Notes under the pieces: generated by a model | Seen by the model: the letters and a program-made list of their open reading frames with translations, nothing else | The model's database searches: none | What the model was told of the DNA's origin: nothing | Origin: Leclercia adecarboxylata | GTDB lineage: Bacteria > Pseudomonadota > Gammaproteobacteria > Enterobacterales > Enterobacteriaceae | Length of the DNA: 64,000 nucleotides | Reading direction: 5' to 3' | Assembly: GCF_006874705.1 (NCBI RefSeq) | Contig: NZ_CP035382.1 | Location: forward strand, 1,550,001-1,614,000 | Translations under genes and position numbers: made by a program | In this document: one piece after another, positions 8,901 through 17,347 of the stretch | Layout: every line of letters begins with the position of its first letter | How positions within the stretch are numbered: position 1 is the first letter of the stretch

Positions 8901-10187
8901 CTACTGCATCCCCAACATCCGCGGTAACCACAGCGATATCGCCGGGATGTAGGTCACCATCCCCAACACCAGCAGCAGCGCGCCGTAGAACGGCAGCATC
9001 GCCCGGACCACGGTTTCGATCTTCTGCTTACTCACCGCACTGGCGACAAACAGCACCGACCCCACCGGCGGCGTAATCAGCCCGATCCCGAGGTTGACCA
9101 TCATGATCATCCCAAAATGCACCGGATCGATACCCAGCGAGTTGGTCACCGGCAGCAGCACCGGGGTCAGGATCAGGATGATCGGTGCCATGTCCATCAG
9201 GGTGCCGATCAGCAGCAGCATGACGTTAAGGTACATCAGGATCACGTACTTGTTGTCCGAGAGCGAGGTGAAGAACTCGGTGATCCGCATCGGCAGCTGC
9301 ATGTAGGTCATCACCGCGCCAAAGGCCGCTGCAAAGCCGATCAGGATCATTACGATCGTTACCGTCTTCACCGTGCGGCACATCAGCTTCGGCAGCTCGT
9401 TCCACTTGTAGTCACGGTAGATAAACATGGTGACAAAGAACGCCCACAGGCAGGCGACCGCCGCCGATTCCGTCGCGGTAAAGATCCCCGACAAAATGCC
9501 GCCGAGAATGATCACCACCGTCATCAGACCCCACAGGGCATCGAAGAAAATCTTCAGCGCCTGCTTAAAGGGGATCCTCTCGCCTTTCGGATAACCGCGC
9601 TTGTGGGCAAAGCCCAGGCACAGCACCATCAGACAGACGCCGAGCAGCAGGCCCGGCAGGACGCCGGCGATAAACAGCGTCGCAATCGACACCGTTCCGC
9701 CTGCGGCCAGGGAGTAGATCACCGAGTTATGGCTGGGCGGGATCAGGATCGCCTGCACCGAGCCGCTGGCGGTCACTGCCGCTGCGTACTCACGCGGATA
9801 ACCCTTCTTCTCCATCTCCGGGATCATCACGCTACCGATGGAGGCGGTATCCGCCACCGACGAGCCCGAAATGGCACCGAAGAAGGTCGAGGCGACAATA
9901 TTCACCAGCGACAGGCCGCCGCGAATAAAGCCGACAAAAATATAGGCAAAGTTCACCAACCGGCGGGCAATGCCCCCTTCCGCCATGATCGCCCCCGCCA
10001 GGATAAAGAACGGGATCGCCAGCAGGGTAAATTTATTCACCCCGCTGGTGATCTGGATCATCAGCGCCTCCAGCGGCAGGTCAATCCACAGCGCGCCAGC
10101 CACGGCGCTTAAGCCGACGGCGAAGGCCACCGGCATCCCCAGCGCCAGTAAAATGGCGAGGGTGAAGAGCAAAACAAACGCGTCCAT
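8901..10187 (-). CDS. TRAP transporter large permease subunit (DctM family)
   Basis: The 428-residue protein is almost entirely membrane helices and carries DctM-family signatures such as GxxxPxAFAxG near the start and the glycine-rich GSSVADTASIGSVM segment. It is the ion-coupled channel of a tripartite ATP-independent periplasmic transporter that imports organic acids using the sodium gradient. It follows the small subunit gene by 10 bp and the binding protein gene in one operon. The substrate cannot be read from this subunit. Confidence 0.92.
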   Translation of the reverse strand: MDAFVLLFTLAILLALGMPVAFAVGLSAVAGALWIDLPLEALMIQITSGVNKFTLLAIPFFILAGAIMAEGGIARRLVNFAYIFVGFIRGGLSLVNIVASTFFGAISGSSVADTASIGSVMIPEMEKKGYPREYAAAVTASGSVQAILIPPSHNSVIYSLAAGGTVSIATLFIAGVLPGLLLGVCLMVLCLGFAHKRGYPKGERIPFKQALKIFFDALWGLMTVVIILGGILSGIFTATESAAVACLWAFFVTMFIYRDYKWNELPKLMCRTVKTVTIVMILIGFAAAFGAVMTYMQLPMRITEFFTSLSDNKYVILMYLNVMLLLIGTLMDMAPIILILTPVLLPVTNSLGIDPVHFGMIMMVNLGIGLITPPVGSVLFVASAVSKQKIETVVRAMLPFYGALLLVLGMVTYIPAISLWLPRMLGMQ

Positions 10188-10197
10188 GATTCACCCC

Positions 10198-10707
10198 TTA
10201 ACCGTGGTTGCCGATCATCACGACCGGGCGGTTTTCCTGAGAGCCAAACATCAGGCGCTCCAGGACAAACAAAATGAGGATCGCCGAACCGATGGGCAGC
10301 GGCAGATAGCTCTCACCGGAGGTCAGGATCGGGAACTCCGCCACCGGCTGTTCCCACAGCTCGACGCAGAGCAGATAGCTGTACCAGAAGATAATCAGCG
10401 AGATCAGCAGCATCAGCACATCCACCACCTTCGCGCACAACGCTTTTAACGCCGCAGGCAGGCGGTCGGTGAGCATATTTACCGCGATATGGGATCCGGC
10501 GCGGTAACCCACGGCGGCCCCGATAAAGGTGAAGGTCACCATGCAGATAATGGCTACCGGCTCCGGCCACGACTCGCCGCGGTTGAGGACGTAGCGGGAA
10601 AAAATCCCAATCGGGATCACGATGGTCATCACCAGCAGCGAAATGCCCGCCACCGCCATGGCGAGCAGGTACAGGCGATCCATCCACTTCAAATAGCGTT
10701 CGGACAT
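10198..10707 (-). CDS. TRAP transporter small permease subunit (DctQ family)
   Basis: The 169-residue protein has four hydrophobic helices and the DctQ-type motif RYVLNRGESWPEP in the second. It bridges the binding protein and the DctM subunit. It lies between the dctP-like and dctM-like genes, 21 and 10 bp away, in the standard P-Q-M order. Confidence 0.9.
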   Translation of the reverse strand: MSERYLKWMDRLYLLAMAVAGISLLVMTIVIPIGIFSRYVLNRGESWPEPVAIICMVTFTFIGAAVGYRAGSHIAVNMLTDRLPAALKALCAKVVDVLMLLISLIIFWYSYLLCVELWEQPVAEFPILTSGESYLPLPIGSAILILFVLERLMFGSQENRPVVMIGNHG

Positions 10708-10728
10708 ACGTCCTCCACAACGAGGGGG

Positions 10729-11700
10729 TTACTGGACGTCAGCGATAGCTTTCATCAGATCCTGATGCTTGTCGCCATACTGGGCGCGCACCGGCTCTGT
10801 CGCCTTCACGAAGACCGCTTTATCAATGTCGTGGAACTGCACGCCGCCCGCCTTCATCTTCTGCAGAGCTTCGTCGTTATAGGCCTGCCACAGCTTGCGC
10901 TGCTCAAACTGCGCTTCGCGGGCCAGGGTCAGAATTTTTTGCTGTTCGTCGGCGCTCAGCTTGTCCCATTTCACTTTGGAGTAGAGCAGCATTTCCGGGG
11001 TGATGAAGTGGCCGCTGAGGGTGTAGTTTTTGGCGACAGGCATGTAGTTGTGGGCGATAAAGGTCGGCGGGTTGTTCTCGGCACCGTCGATAACGCCGGT
11101 CTGCATGCCGCTGTAGACTTCACTTACCCCCATTGCCACCGAGTTGGCTCCCATATCTTTCAGCGTGGCCAGCGCCACCGGGCTACCCTGCACGCGGATT
11201 TTCTTACCCTTCAGATCTTCCGGTTTAACAATGGGATCTTTGGTGATCAGGTTACGGGTGCCGGAGTCCATCCAGCCGAGGAACACCAGCCGCGATTTCG
11301 GGTTGGCGGTGAGTTTATCGCCGATCGATTTCCCGATATCGCCGTCGATCACTTTGTGCATATGGTCTTCGTCACGGAAGACATAGGGGAGCGTAAAGAC
11401 TTCAATATCCGGCAGGATGGCGGCAACCGGGGCCATGGAGACGCGAATCATATCGATGGCCCCCATCTGCGCCTGCTCAATCATCTGCTTTTCATCGCCC
11501 AGCACGCCGCCAGGGAAAACTTTGATCTCCAGCTTGCCGTCGGTTTGTTGTTTGAGTTTTTCACCCATGTGCTGCACCGCCACCACGTTCGGGTAGCCTT
11601 CGGGATGCACATCAGCGGCTTTAATGGTTTGAGCAGAAACAGAGCAGGCAAAAGCAGACAGGCACAGAGCGGCCAGCAACGGCTTGAGGGTCGTTTTCAT
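10729..11700 (-). CDS. TRAP transporter substrate-binding protein (DctP family)
   Basis: The 323-residue periplasmic protein begins with a clear signal peptide (cleavage after VSAQ, about residue 23). The family arginine that grips the substrate carboxylate lies in KKIRVQGSPVA, and DGAENNPPTF is the conserved loop. These features indicate a carboxylate ligand, with sugar acids such as uronates a possibility, but I cannot fix the ligand. It is first in the operon, with GGAG upstream of the start. The three-gene operon is absent from this position in E. coli K-12, where zntA and tusA are adjacent. Confidence 0.9.
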   Translation of the reverse strand: MKTTLKPLLAALCLSAFACSVSAQTIKAADVHPEGYPNVVAVQHMGEKLKQQTDGKLEIKVFPGGVLGDEKQMIEQAQMGAIDMIRVSMAPVAAILPDIEVFTLPYVFRDEDHMHKVIDGDIGKSIGDKLTANPKSRLVFLGWMDSGTRNLITKDPIVKPEDLKGKKIRVQGSPVALATLKDMGANSVAMGVSEVYSGMQTGVIDGAENNPPTFIAHNYMPVAKNYTLSGHFITPEMLLYSKVKWDKLSADEQQKILTLAREAQFEQRKLWQAYNDEALQKMKAGGVQFHDIDKAVFVKATEPVRAQYGDKHQDLMKAIADVQ

Positions 11701-11865
11701 TGAGTCAACTCCAGGGTAGTGAGGTAAGTATCGGAACGTTGTTTTAGTTTTGAACGTTTAAAAACTAGACTACTGCCTGGAAAGCGTAGGTGAAGCACTT
11801 CACAAAAAGCGCTAAAAAATGAAATGGTGGTTTATTTGGGTGATGGAGGTCAAACGAAATGGCAA

Positions 11866-11936
11866 TCGTAGGCCCGTGCAAGCGCAGCGCCGCCGGGCAC
11901 GCCGGGTGGCGGCGATGCCTTACCCGGCCTACAAGG
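11866..11936. repeat. pair of REP elements
   Basis: Two REP-like units occur head to tail: cgtaggcccgtgcaagcg to gccgccgggc, then gccgggtggcggcgatgcct to acccggcctac. They occupy the 3' side of tusA. The rest of the gap up to 11700 holds the upstream region of the TRAP operon; nothing else recognised. Confidence 0.75.
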
Positions 11937-11940
11937 TCTA

Positions 11941-12183
11941 TTACCCTTTGCGGATAAGATATTTGTACGGCAATACCCCGGTCTCCTGCGCCAGCAGCTC
12001 ATGTTCCATAAAGGTACAGAAGCCCGGAATATCGCGGGTCGTGGCCGGATCGTCGGCGATAATTAACAGCGTTTCGCCGGACTGCATCGTGCGCACGGTT
12101 TTGCGCACCATCATGACGGGTTCCGGGCAGCGCAGGCCCTGCGCGTCAAGGGTGTGGTCCGGGTGGGTAAACAGATCGGTCAT
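11941..12183 (-). CDS. tusA: sulfurtransferase TusA
   Basis: The 80-residue protein receives persulfide sulfur from IscS and passes it to TusBCD for 2-thiouridine formation in tRNA. The family motif [12 protein letters not shown] carries the catalytic cysteine near residue 19. The ATG at 12183 gives MTDLF, the E. coli start; upstream in-frame starts would add an unconserved extension. The C-terminus lacks one residue relative to E. coli. Confidence 0.96.
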   Translation of the reverse strand: MTDLFTHPDHTLDAQGLRCPEPVMMVRKTVRTMQSGETLLIIADDPATTRDIPGFCTFMEHELLAQETGVLPYKYLIRKG

Positions 12184-12312
12184 CTTGGTCTCGTCCAGAT
12201 AAAAACGGCAGTAGTTTACGCCGCGAGCCGGGCAAAGCAAACCAGGTTAACGATTGCGTGAAAATTAGCCATTGCAAACTGTCGTTAAAGCAGTATCATG
12301 CGGCGGCTTTCA

Positions 12313-12456
12313 GAATCTGGCCCATTAGGCGTTATTGTTGAAGCCAGTCTGGAGACGGACAGCGCGCAGAAACCGGAGCGTACACTTAGTACGTGAGGAT
12401 TTCGAGCACTGCCCGGATTCAGAATGGCGAATAAAATAGCCTAATGGGCCAGATTC
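12313..12456. repeat. 144-bp element with 18-bp perfect terminal inverted repeats
   Basis: The ends GAATCTGGCCCATTAGGC (12313-12330) and GCCTAATGGGCCAGATTC (12439-12456) are exact inverted copies. Inside is a short dyad CGTAC-ACTTA-GTACG flanked by the CCGGAG and GCCCGG sequences. The layout is that of a MITE-like enterobacterial repeat or of a long RNA hairpin. I recall similar sequences in related genomes but cannot name the family. It lies between tusA and yhhQ, ending 45 bp before the yhhQ start. Confidence 0.75.
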
Positions 12457-12501
12457 ATATTGGGTTCCCTCACCCCAAATTCTAATCAAAAAGGTCACAA
12501 T

Positions 12502-13167
12502 ATGACGCAGTTCTCTCAATCGCAGCGCGTAAAAGCGTTGTTCTGGCTTTCGCTTTTTCATCTGCTGGTGATCACCTCCAGTAACTACCTGGTGCAGCTG
12601 CCCATCTCCATTTTTGGTTTTCATACCACCTGGGGCGCATTCAGTTTCCCGTTTATCTTCCTTGCGACCGATCTCACCGTCCGTATCTTTGGCGCCCCGC
12701 TGGCCCGACGCATTATTTTTGCCGTCATGCTTCCGGCGCTGTTTGTTTCGTACGTGATCTCCTCGCTGTTCTATATGGGCAGCTGGCAGGGCTTTGAGGC
12801 GCTGACGCACTTTAACCTGTTCGTCGCCCGTATCGCCGCCGCCAGCTTTATGGCCTATGCGCTGGGACAGATCCTCGACGTACATGTGTTTAACCGCCTG
12901 CGGCAGAACCATCGCTGGTGGATGGCGCCGACCGCCTCCACGCTGTTTGGCAACGTCAGCGATACCCTGGCCTTTTTCTTTATCGCCTTCTGGCGCAGCC
13001 CGGATGCGTTCATGGCGCAACACTGGATGGAAATTGCGCTCGTGGACTACGCCTTTAAGGTGCTTATCAGCCTGGTCTTCTTCCTGCCGATGTACGGCGT
13101 GCTGCTGAATATGTTGCTGAAAAGATTCGCGGATAAATCTGAAATCCCGGGATTGCAGGCTGGTTAA
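12502..13167 (+). CDS. yhhQ: queuosine precursor transporter YhhQ
   Basis: The 221-residue membrane protein belongs to the VUT/YhhQ family, which imports preQ0 and preQ1 for queuosine synthesis. It has about six helices. The start at ATG 12502 (MTQFSQ) follows AAGG and gives the same length as the E. coli protein; a longer frame from 12460 has no support. No preQ1 aptamer was recognised upstream, only the inverted-repeat element. Confidence 0.95.
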   Translation: MTQFSQSQRVKALFWLSLFHLLVITSSNYLVQLPISIFGFHTTWGAFSFPFIFLATDLTVRIFGAPLARRIIFAVMLPALFVSYVISSLFYMGSWQGFEALTHFNLFVARIAAASFMAYALGQILDVHVFNRLRQNHRWWMAPTASTLFGNVSDTLAFFFIAFWRSPDAFMAQHWMEIALVDYAFKVLISLVFFLPMYGVLLNMLLKRFADKSEIPGLQAG

Positions 13168-13239
13168 GGGTTCCCCTGAACAGTTGTGATAAGATGGATT
13201 GATGCGCCGTTATGGCCGTTTATCGAAAGGAAGAATGTA

Positions 13240-13797
13240 ATGCGCAATCTGGTTAAATATGTCGGGATTGGCCTGCTGGTGATGGGGCTGGCAGCCTGTG
13301 ATAACAGCGACACCAAAACGCCTGCTCAGGCTGCGTCTGCTGAAAGCAACGCCACGGGCCAACCGGTCAGCCTGATGGATGGCAAACTCAGCTTCTCTCT
13401 GCCGGCGGATATGACCGATCAGAGCGGCAAGCTGGGCACCCAGGCGAACAACATGCACGTTTATTCCGATGCTACCGGGCAAAAAGCGGTGATCGTGATC
13501 GTTGGTGATGACACCAATGAAGACCTGGGCGTGCTGGCGAAGCGTCTGGAAGATCAGCAGCGCAGCCGCGACCCGCAGCTGCAGGTCGTGACCAATAAAG
13601 CCATCGAGCTGAAAGACCACAAGCTGCAACAGCTGGACAGCATTATCTCTGCCAAAGGCCAGACGGCTTACTCCTCCGTAGTGCTGGGCAAAGTGGACAA
13701 CAAGCTGCTGACCCTGCAGATCACGCTGCCTGCTGACGATCAGCAGAAAGCGCAAACTGCCGCAGAGAACATCATCAATACCCTCGTGATTCAGTAA
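13240..13797 (+). CDS. dcrB: lipoprotein DcrB
   Basis: The 185-residue protein begins with a lipoprotein signal whose lipobox LAAC sits near residue 18, followed by a soluble alpha/beta domain. E. coli DcrB is needed for infection by phages C1 and C6 and supports envelope lipoprotein maturation. The start at ATG 13240 has GAAAGGAAG upstream. An intrinsic terminator follows inside the end of yhhS. Confidence 0.95.
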   Translation: MRNLVKYVGIGLLVMGLAACDNSDTKTPAQAASAESNATGQPVSLMDGKLSFSLPADMTDQSGKLGTQANNMHVYSDATGQKAVIVIVGDDTNEDLGVLAKRLEDQQRSRDPQLQVVTNKAIELKDHKLQQLDSIISAKGQTAYSSVVLGKVDNKLLTLQITLPADDQQKAQTAAENIINTLVIQ

Positions 13798-13801
13798 GTT
13801 C

Positions 13802-15007
13802 TCACGATGAGATGGCCTCCTCCGGAGGCCATTTTTTTAGCCGCCACGTCAGCAGTAACGCCACCGCCACCAGCCCCGCTGCCGCCAGATAGATAACAGG
13901 TACCCCGGCCCACGCCATCACCAGCCCGGCCAGCGGCCCGGTGATCCCCAGCGACATATCCATAAACACCGTATAGGTCGCCAGCGCCGCGCCCTGGTTC
14001 TGCTGCGGCACCGCTTTCACCGCCACCACCCCCAGCGCCGGGAACACCAGCGAGAAGCCCGCGCCTGCGAGGAACACCCCGATCCGTGCCATCCAGGGCG
14101 CATCGGCGATACCGGTCAGCAGCAGGCCGACAATCTCGACGCTAAAGCAGATGATGGCCACGTTCAGCCCGCCCAGTCGATTGATGCCGTTCGGGAACAG
14201 CAGCCGCGTCCCGACGAAGGCACAGCTGAACAGGGTCAACGCAAAGGCCGCGCCGTCCCAGCCTTTATCGGCGTAGAACAGGGTGATGAAGGTGGCGATC
14301 ACCCCAAAGCCTGCCGAGCCAAGGGCCAGCGCCATGCCGTAGGGCCAGACGCGCCCCAGCACCGCGCGAAACGGCATCGGCTTGCCTTTGCTGGCTTTGA
14401 CTTTCGGTCGCGGCAGCGCAAATAAAATCGCCAGCAGCGCCACCACCATAATGGTAAGCGCCAGCCCGCTCAGGCCGGTGTAGCGATAGCAGAGCACGCC
14501 GAGCGGGGCCCCCATCGCCATCGCCCCGTAGGTGACGATCCCGTTCCAGGAGATCACCCGCCCGATGTGCGATGCTCCCACCACCCCGACGCCCCACAGC
14601 GTGGAGCCGGTTCCGGCGAGGCTTTGCCCGACCCCAAGGATCACCCGACCAAGACAGAGCAGCGCCAGGCTCACCATCGGCCAGGCGCTGGTTAACCCGG
14701 CGAGGAGATAGCTCACTCCGCTCAGGAAGCAGCCGCAGAGCCCCAGCACCACAATGCTTTTCGGGCCAAACAGGTCGGCATAGCGCCCCGCGTAAGGGCG
14801 GCTTAACAGCGTGGCGAAGTATTGCAGGCTGATCACAAGGCCCGCCCAGAAGGCGCTAAAGCCCATAATGTCATGGACATAGCCCGGCAGCACGGCCAGC
14901 GGCAGGCCGATGGTCAGGTAGCTGGCAAAGTTGAAAATAACGACGGAAACAATACGCAGGTTGAGGCGTAATCCACTCAGTGCCGGTTCGGCGGCGGGTT
15001 CGGGCAT
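13802..15007 (-). CDS. yhhS: major facilitator superfamily transporter YhhS
   Basis: The 401-residue protein has 12 hydrophobic helices and is close to E. coli YhhS, a putative arabinose/drug-type exporter of the MFS. The family motif A-like segment RPYAGRYADLFG follows helix 2. ATG 15007 (MPEPAAEPAL) matches E. coli; a GTG three codons upstream is possible. It is divergent from yhhT, and its 3' end contains the dcrB terminator hairpin. Confidence 0.93.
   Translation of the reverse strand: MPEPAAEPALSGLRLNLRIVSVVIFNFASYLTIGLPLAVLPGYVHDIMGFSAFWAGLVISLQYFATLLSRPYAGRYADLFGPKSIVVLGLCGCFLSGVSYLLAGLTSAWPMVSLALLCLGRVILGVGQSLAGTGSTLWGVGVVGASHIGRVISWNGIVTYGAMAMGAPLGVLCYRYTGLSGLALTIMVVALLAILFALPRPKVKASKGKPMPFRAVLGRVWPYGMALALGSAGFGVIATFITLFYADKGWDGAAFALTLFSCAFVGTRLLFPNGINRLGGLNVAIICFSVEIVGLLLTGIADAPWMARIGVFLAGAGFSLVFPALGVVAVKAVPQQNQGAALATYTVFMDMSLGITGPLAGLVMAWAGVPVIYLAAAGLVAVALLLTWRLKKWPPEEAISS
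13812..13838 (+). terminator. intrinsic terminator of dcrB, embedded in yhhS
   Basis: The stem ATGGCCTCC pairs with GGAGGCCAT around a three-base loop, followed by TTTTTT. It lies 15 bp after the dcrB stop and within the last codons of the convergent yhhS gene, which encode LKKWPPEE. Confidence 0.9.
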
Positions 15008-15149
15008 CAGGTTCACCAGAATTTTTACAACAGTGTTTCACTATTACCATGACAGGGGCCGAAATGCAGCAGCGACTTTAAGATTAACGGCCTCCGCCGA
15101 AGCGCTGCGCGCGCACTACACTTATGAGCATCTCATAAGAGGAAACACT

Positions 15150-16223
15150 ATGTTAACCACGCCACCCGGTAAACCGGGTCTTACACAGCCTGATAAATCC
15201 GGTCTTCATATTCTGCTCAAACTGGCCTGCCTGGTGGTGATCCTCGCAGGTATTCACGCCGCAGCGGATATTCTCGTGCAGCTGCTGCTGGCGCTCTTTT
15301 TCGCCATCGTCCTCAACCCCCTCGTCACCTGGTTTTTGCGTCGCGGATTTAGCCGCCCCCTGGCCATCACCATTGTGGTGGTGGTGATGCTGATTGGCCT
15401 GACGGCGCTGTTTGGGGTGCTGGCGGCCTCGCTCAATGAATTTGCCGCCCTGCTGCCGAAATACAATAAAGAGCTGACGCGCAAACTGGTCGATGTGCAG
15501 GAGATGTTTCCGTTCCTCAACCTGCATATCTCCCCGGAGCGGATGCTGAAACGGATGGACTCGGAAAAGGTGATGACCTTTGCCACCGCGCTGATGACCC
15601 AGCTTTCCGGGGCGATGGCCAGCGTCCTGCTGCTGGTGATGACGGTGGTGTTTATGCTGTTTGAAGTGCGCCACGTGCCGTACAAAATGCGTTTTGCCCT
15701 CAATAACCCGCAGATCCACATCGCCGGTCTGCACCGGGCGCTGAAGGGTGTTTCCCATTATCTGGCGCTGAAAACGCTGTTAAGCCTGTGGACGGGCGCG
15801 ATTGTCTGGCTGGGGCTGACGCTGCTGGGGGTACAGTTCGCCCTGATGTGGGGTGTGCTGGCCTTCCTGCTGAACTATGTGCCTAATATTGGCGCGGTCA
15901 TCTCCGCCGTCCCGCCGATGATCCAGGCGTTTCTGTTCAATGGTCTCTATGAATGCGCCATGGTGGGGGCGCTGTTCCTGATCGTCCATATGGTGCTGGG
16001 CAATATCGTTGAGCCCCGGATGATGGGCCACCGGCTGGGGATGTCCACCATGGTGGTGTTCCTGTCGTTACTGATCTGGGGCTGGTTACTGGGCCCGGTC
16101 GGGATGTTATTGTCCGTTCCGCTGACCAGCGTCTGTAAGATCTGGATGGAGACCACCCAGGGGGGCAGCAAGCTGGCGATCCTGCTCGGCCCGGGCCGAC
16201 CGAAAAGCCGCTTACCGGGATAA
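15150..16223 (+). CDS. yhhT: AI-2E family transporter YhhT
   Basis: The 357-residue inner-membrane protein matches E. coli YhhT of the AI-2E (PerM/UPF0118) family, with paired helices at both ends and a central soluble domain (about residues 80-190). The C-terminal PNIGAVISAVPP and GHRLGMSTMVVFLSLLIWGW segments are typical. ATG 15150 follows AGAGGAAAC. The substrate is unknown. The stop is only 3 bp before the first aryl polyene gene, suggesting a shared transcript. Confidence 0.93.
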   Translation: MLTTPPGKPGLTQPDKSGLHILLKLACLVVILAGIHAAADILVQLLLALFFAIVLNPLVTWFLRRGFSRPLAITIVVVVMLIGLTALFGVLAASLNEFAALLPKYNKELTRKLVDVQEMFPFLNLHISPERMLKRMDSEKVMTFATALMTQLSGAMASVLLLVMTVVFMLFEVRHVPYKMRFALNNPQIHIAGLHRALKGVSHYLALKTLLSLWTGAIVWLGLTLLGVQFALMWGVLAFLLNYVPNIGAVISAVPPMIQAFLFNGLYECAMVGALFLIVHMVLGNIVEPRMMGHRLGMSTMVVFLSLLIWGWLLGPVGMLLSVPLTSVCKIWMETTQGGSKLAILLGPGRPKSRLPG

Positions 16224-16226
16224 CGC

Positions 16227-17300
16227 ATGTACGAAAAGGACACCCTCAGCGCGCTGGAGGCCATCACCGAAGCGCAACGTATCGCCTTTGCCCCGATGCT
16301 GTTTCAGACCGCGCTCTGTCTGCGTAACACCGGCATCCTCGCCTGGCTGGATAAACAGGGCACGCGGGGCGCTTCTCTCGAGGAGATCGTGGCGAACAGC
16401 ACGCTCAGCGAATATGGCGCTGGCGTATTGCTGGATATGGGATTAAGCGGGCGGATAGTGACCCACAGCGAGGGGCGATATTATCTGGCCAAAATTGGTC
16501 ACTATCTGCTGCATGACAGCATGACCCGCGTCAATATGGATTTCACCCAGGATGTTTGCTATCAGGGCCTGTTTCATCTTGCCGATGCATTGAAAGCGGA
16601 AAAACCGGCCGGGCTCACCGTCTTTGGCGAGTGGCCAACCATTTATCCGGCACTCTCCGCCCTACCCGAACAGGCGCAGCGGAGCTGGTTTGCTTTCGAT
16701 CACTTCTATTCCGATGGCGCATTTGATGCCGCGTTACCCTATATATTCGCAAGCTCGCCGACAAAATTGTACGATGTCGGCGGAAATACGGGTAAATGGG
16801 CGCTACGCTGCTGTCGTTACGATGAAAATATCGCCGTGACGCTGCTCGATCTGCCGCAGCAAATTGCCCTGGCCCAGGAAAATATCGCAAAAGCAGGATT
16901 ATCTCATCGTATTGGGCTCTATCCTGTCGATATGCTTAGCGACGCTGCTCTGCCGGATGACGCTGATATCTGGTGGATGAGCCAGTTTCTGGACTGCTTC
17001 TCTCCCGATCAGATTGTGACCCTGCTGAGCAACGTGGCGAAGGTGATGAAGCCAGGTGCCCGCCTGTGCATTCTGGAGCTGTTCTGGGATGCGCAACGAT
17101 TCGAAGCGGCCTCCTTCAGCCTGAACGCAACCTCGCTCTATTTCACCTGTATGGCGAACGGCAACAGCCGTTTTTACAGCGTAGAGAAATTTTATCACTA
17201 TCTGGAGAGAGCAGGATTCCGGGTAGAACAACGGCATGACAATCTCGGTGTGGGCCACACCTTATTGATTTGCCAGAAAATAAACAATAACGCGCCCTGA
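16227..17300 (+). CDS. SAM-dependent methyltransferase of the aryl polyene cluster (ApeB-like)
   Basis: The 357-residue protein has a winged-helix-like N-terminal half (residues 20-90) and a C-terminal Rossmann methyltransferase domain. The SAM-binding loop DVGGNTGKWALRC lies near residue 180, with LDLPQQ as the acidic second motif. This is the O-methyltransferase (Methyltransf_2) layout. Methylation of the aryl head group is the expected role in APE clusters, but the exact target is inferred. It opens the operon 3 bp after yhhT. The 47-bp gap to the next gene is the largest in the operon and holds no terminator. Its base composition looks less GC-rich than the following genes. Confidence 0.85.
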   Translation: MYEKDTLSALEAITEAQRIAFAPMLFQTALCLRNTGILAWLDKQGTRGASLEEIVANSTLSEYGAGVLLDMGLSGRIVTHSEGRYYLAKIGHYLLHDSMTRVNMDFTQDVCYQGLFHLADALKAEKPAGLTVFGEWPTIYPALSALPEQAQRSWFAFDHFYSDGAFDAALPYIFASSPTKLYDVGGNTGKWALRCCRYDENIAVTLLDLPQQIALAQENIAKAGLSHRIGLYPVDMLSDAALPDDADIWWMSQFLDCFSPDQIVTLLSNVAKVMKPGARLCILELFWDAQRFEAASFSLNATSLYFTCMANGNSRFYSVEKFYHYLERAGFRVEQRHDNLGVGHTLLICQKINNNAP

Positions 17301-17347
17301 CCTTCGGCTGCGTTACTGGATAACGGGTTTATCGCGGACGCGCGCAG

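Noticed and set aside
11819..12202. Plus-strand frame over the REP pair and tusA
   Set aside because: It is composed of repeat DNA and the antisense of tusA.
12241..12501. preQ1 riboswitch upstream of yhhQ
   Set aside because: The gap is dominated by a terminal-inverted-repeat element; no short preQ1 aptamer with an A-rich tail was found.
12325..13023. Open frame antisense to yhhQ and through the inverted-repeat element
   Set aside because: Overlaps a conserved membrane protein gene and has shadow-like composition.
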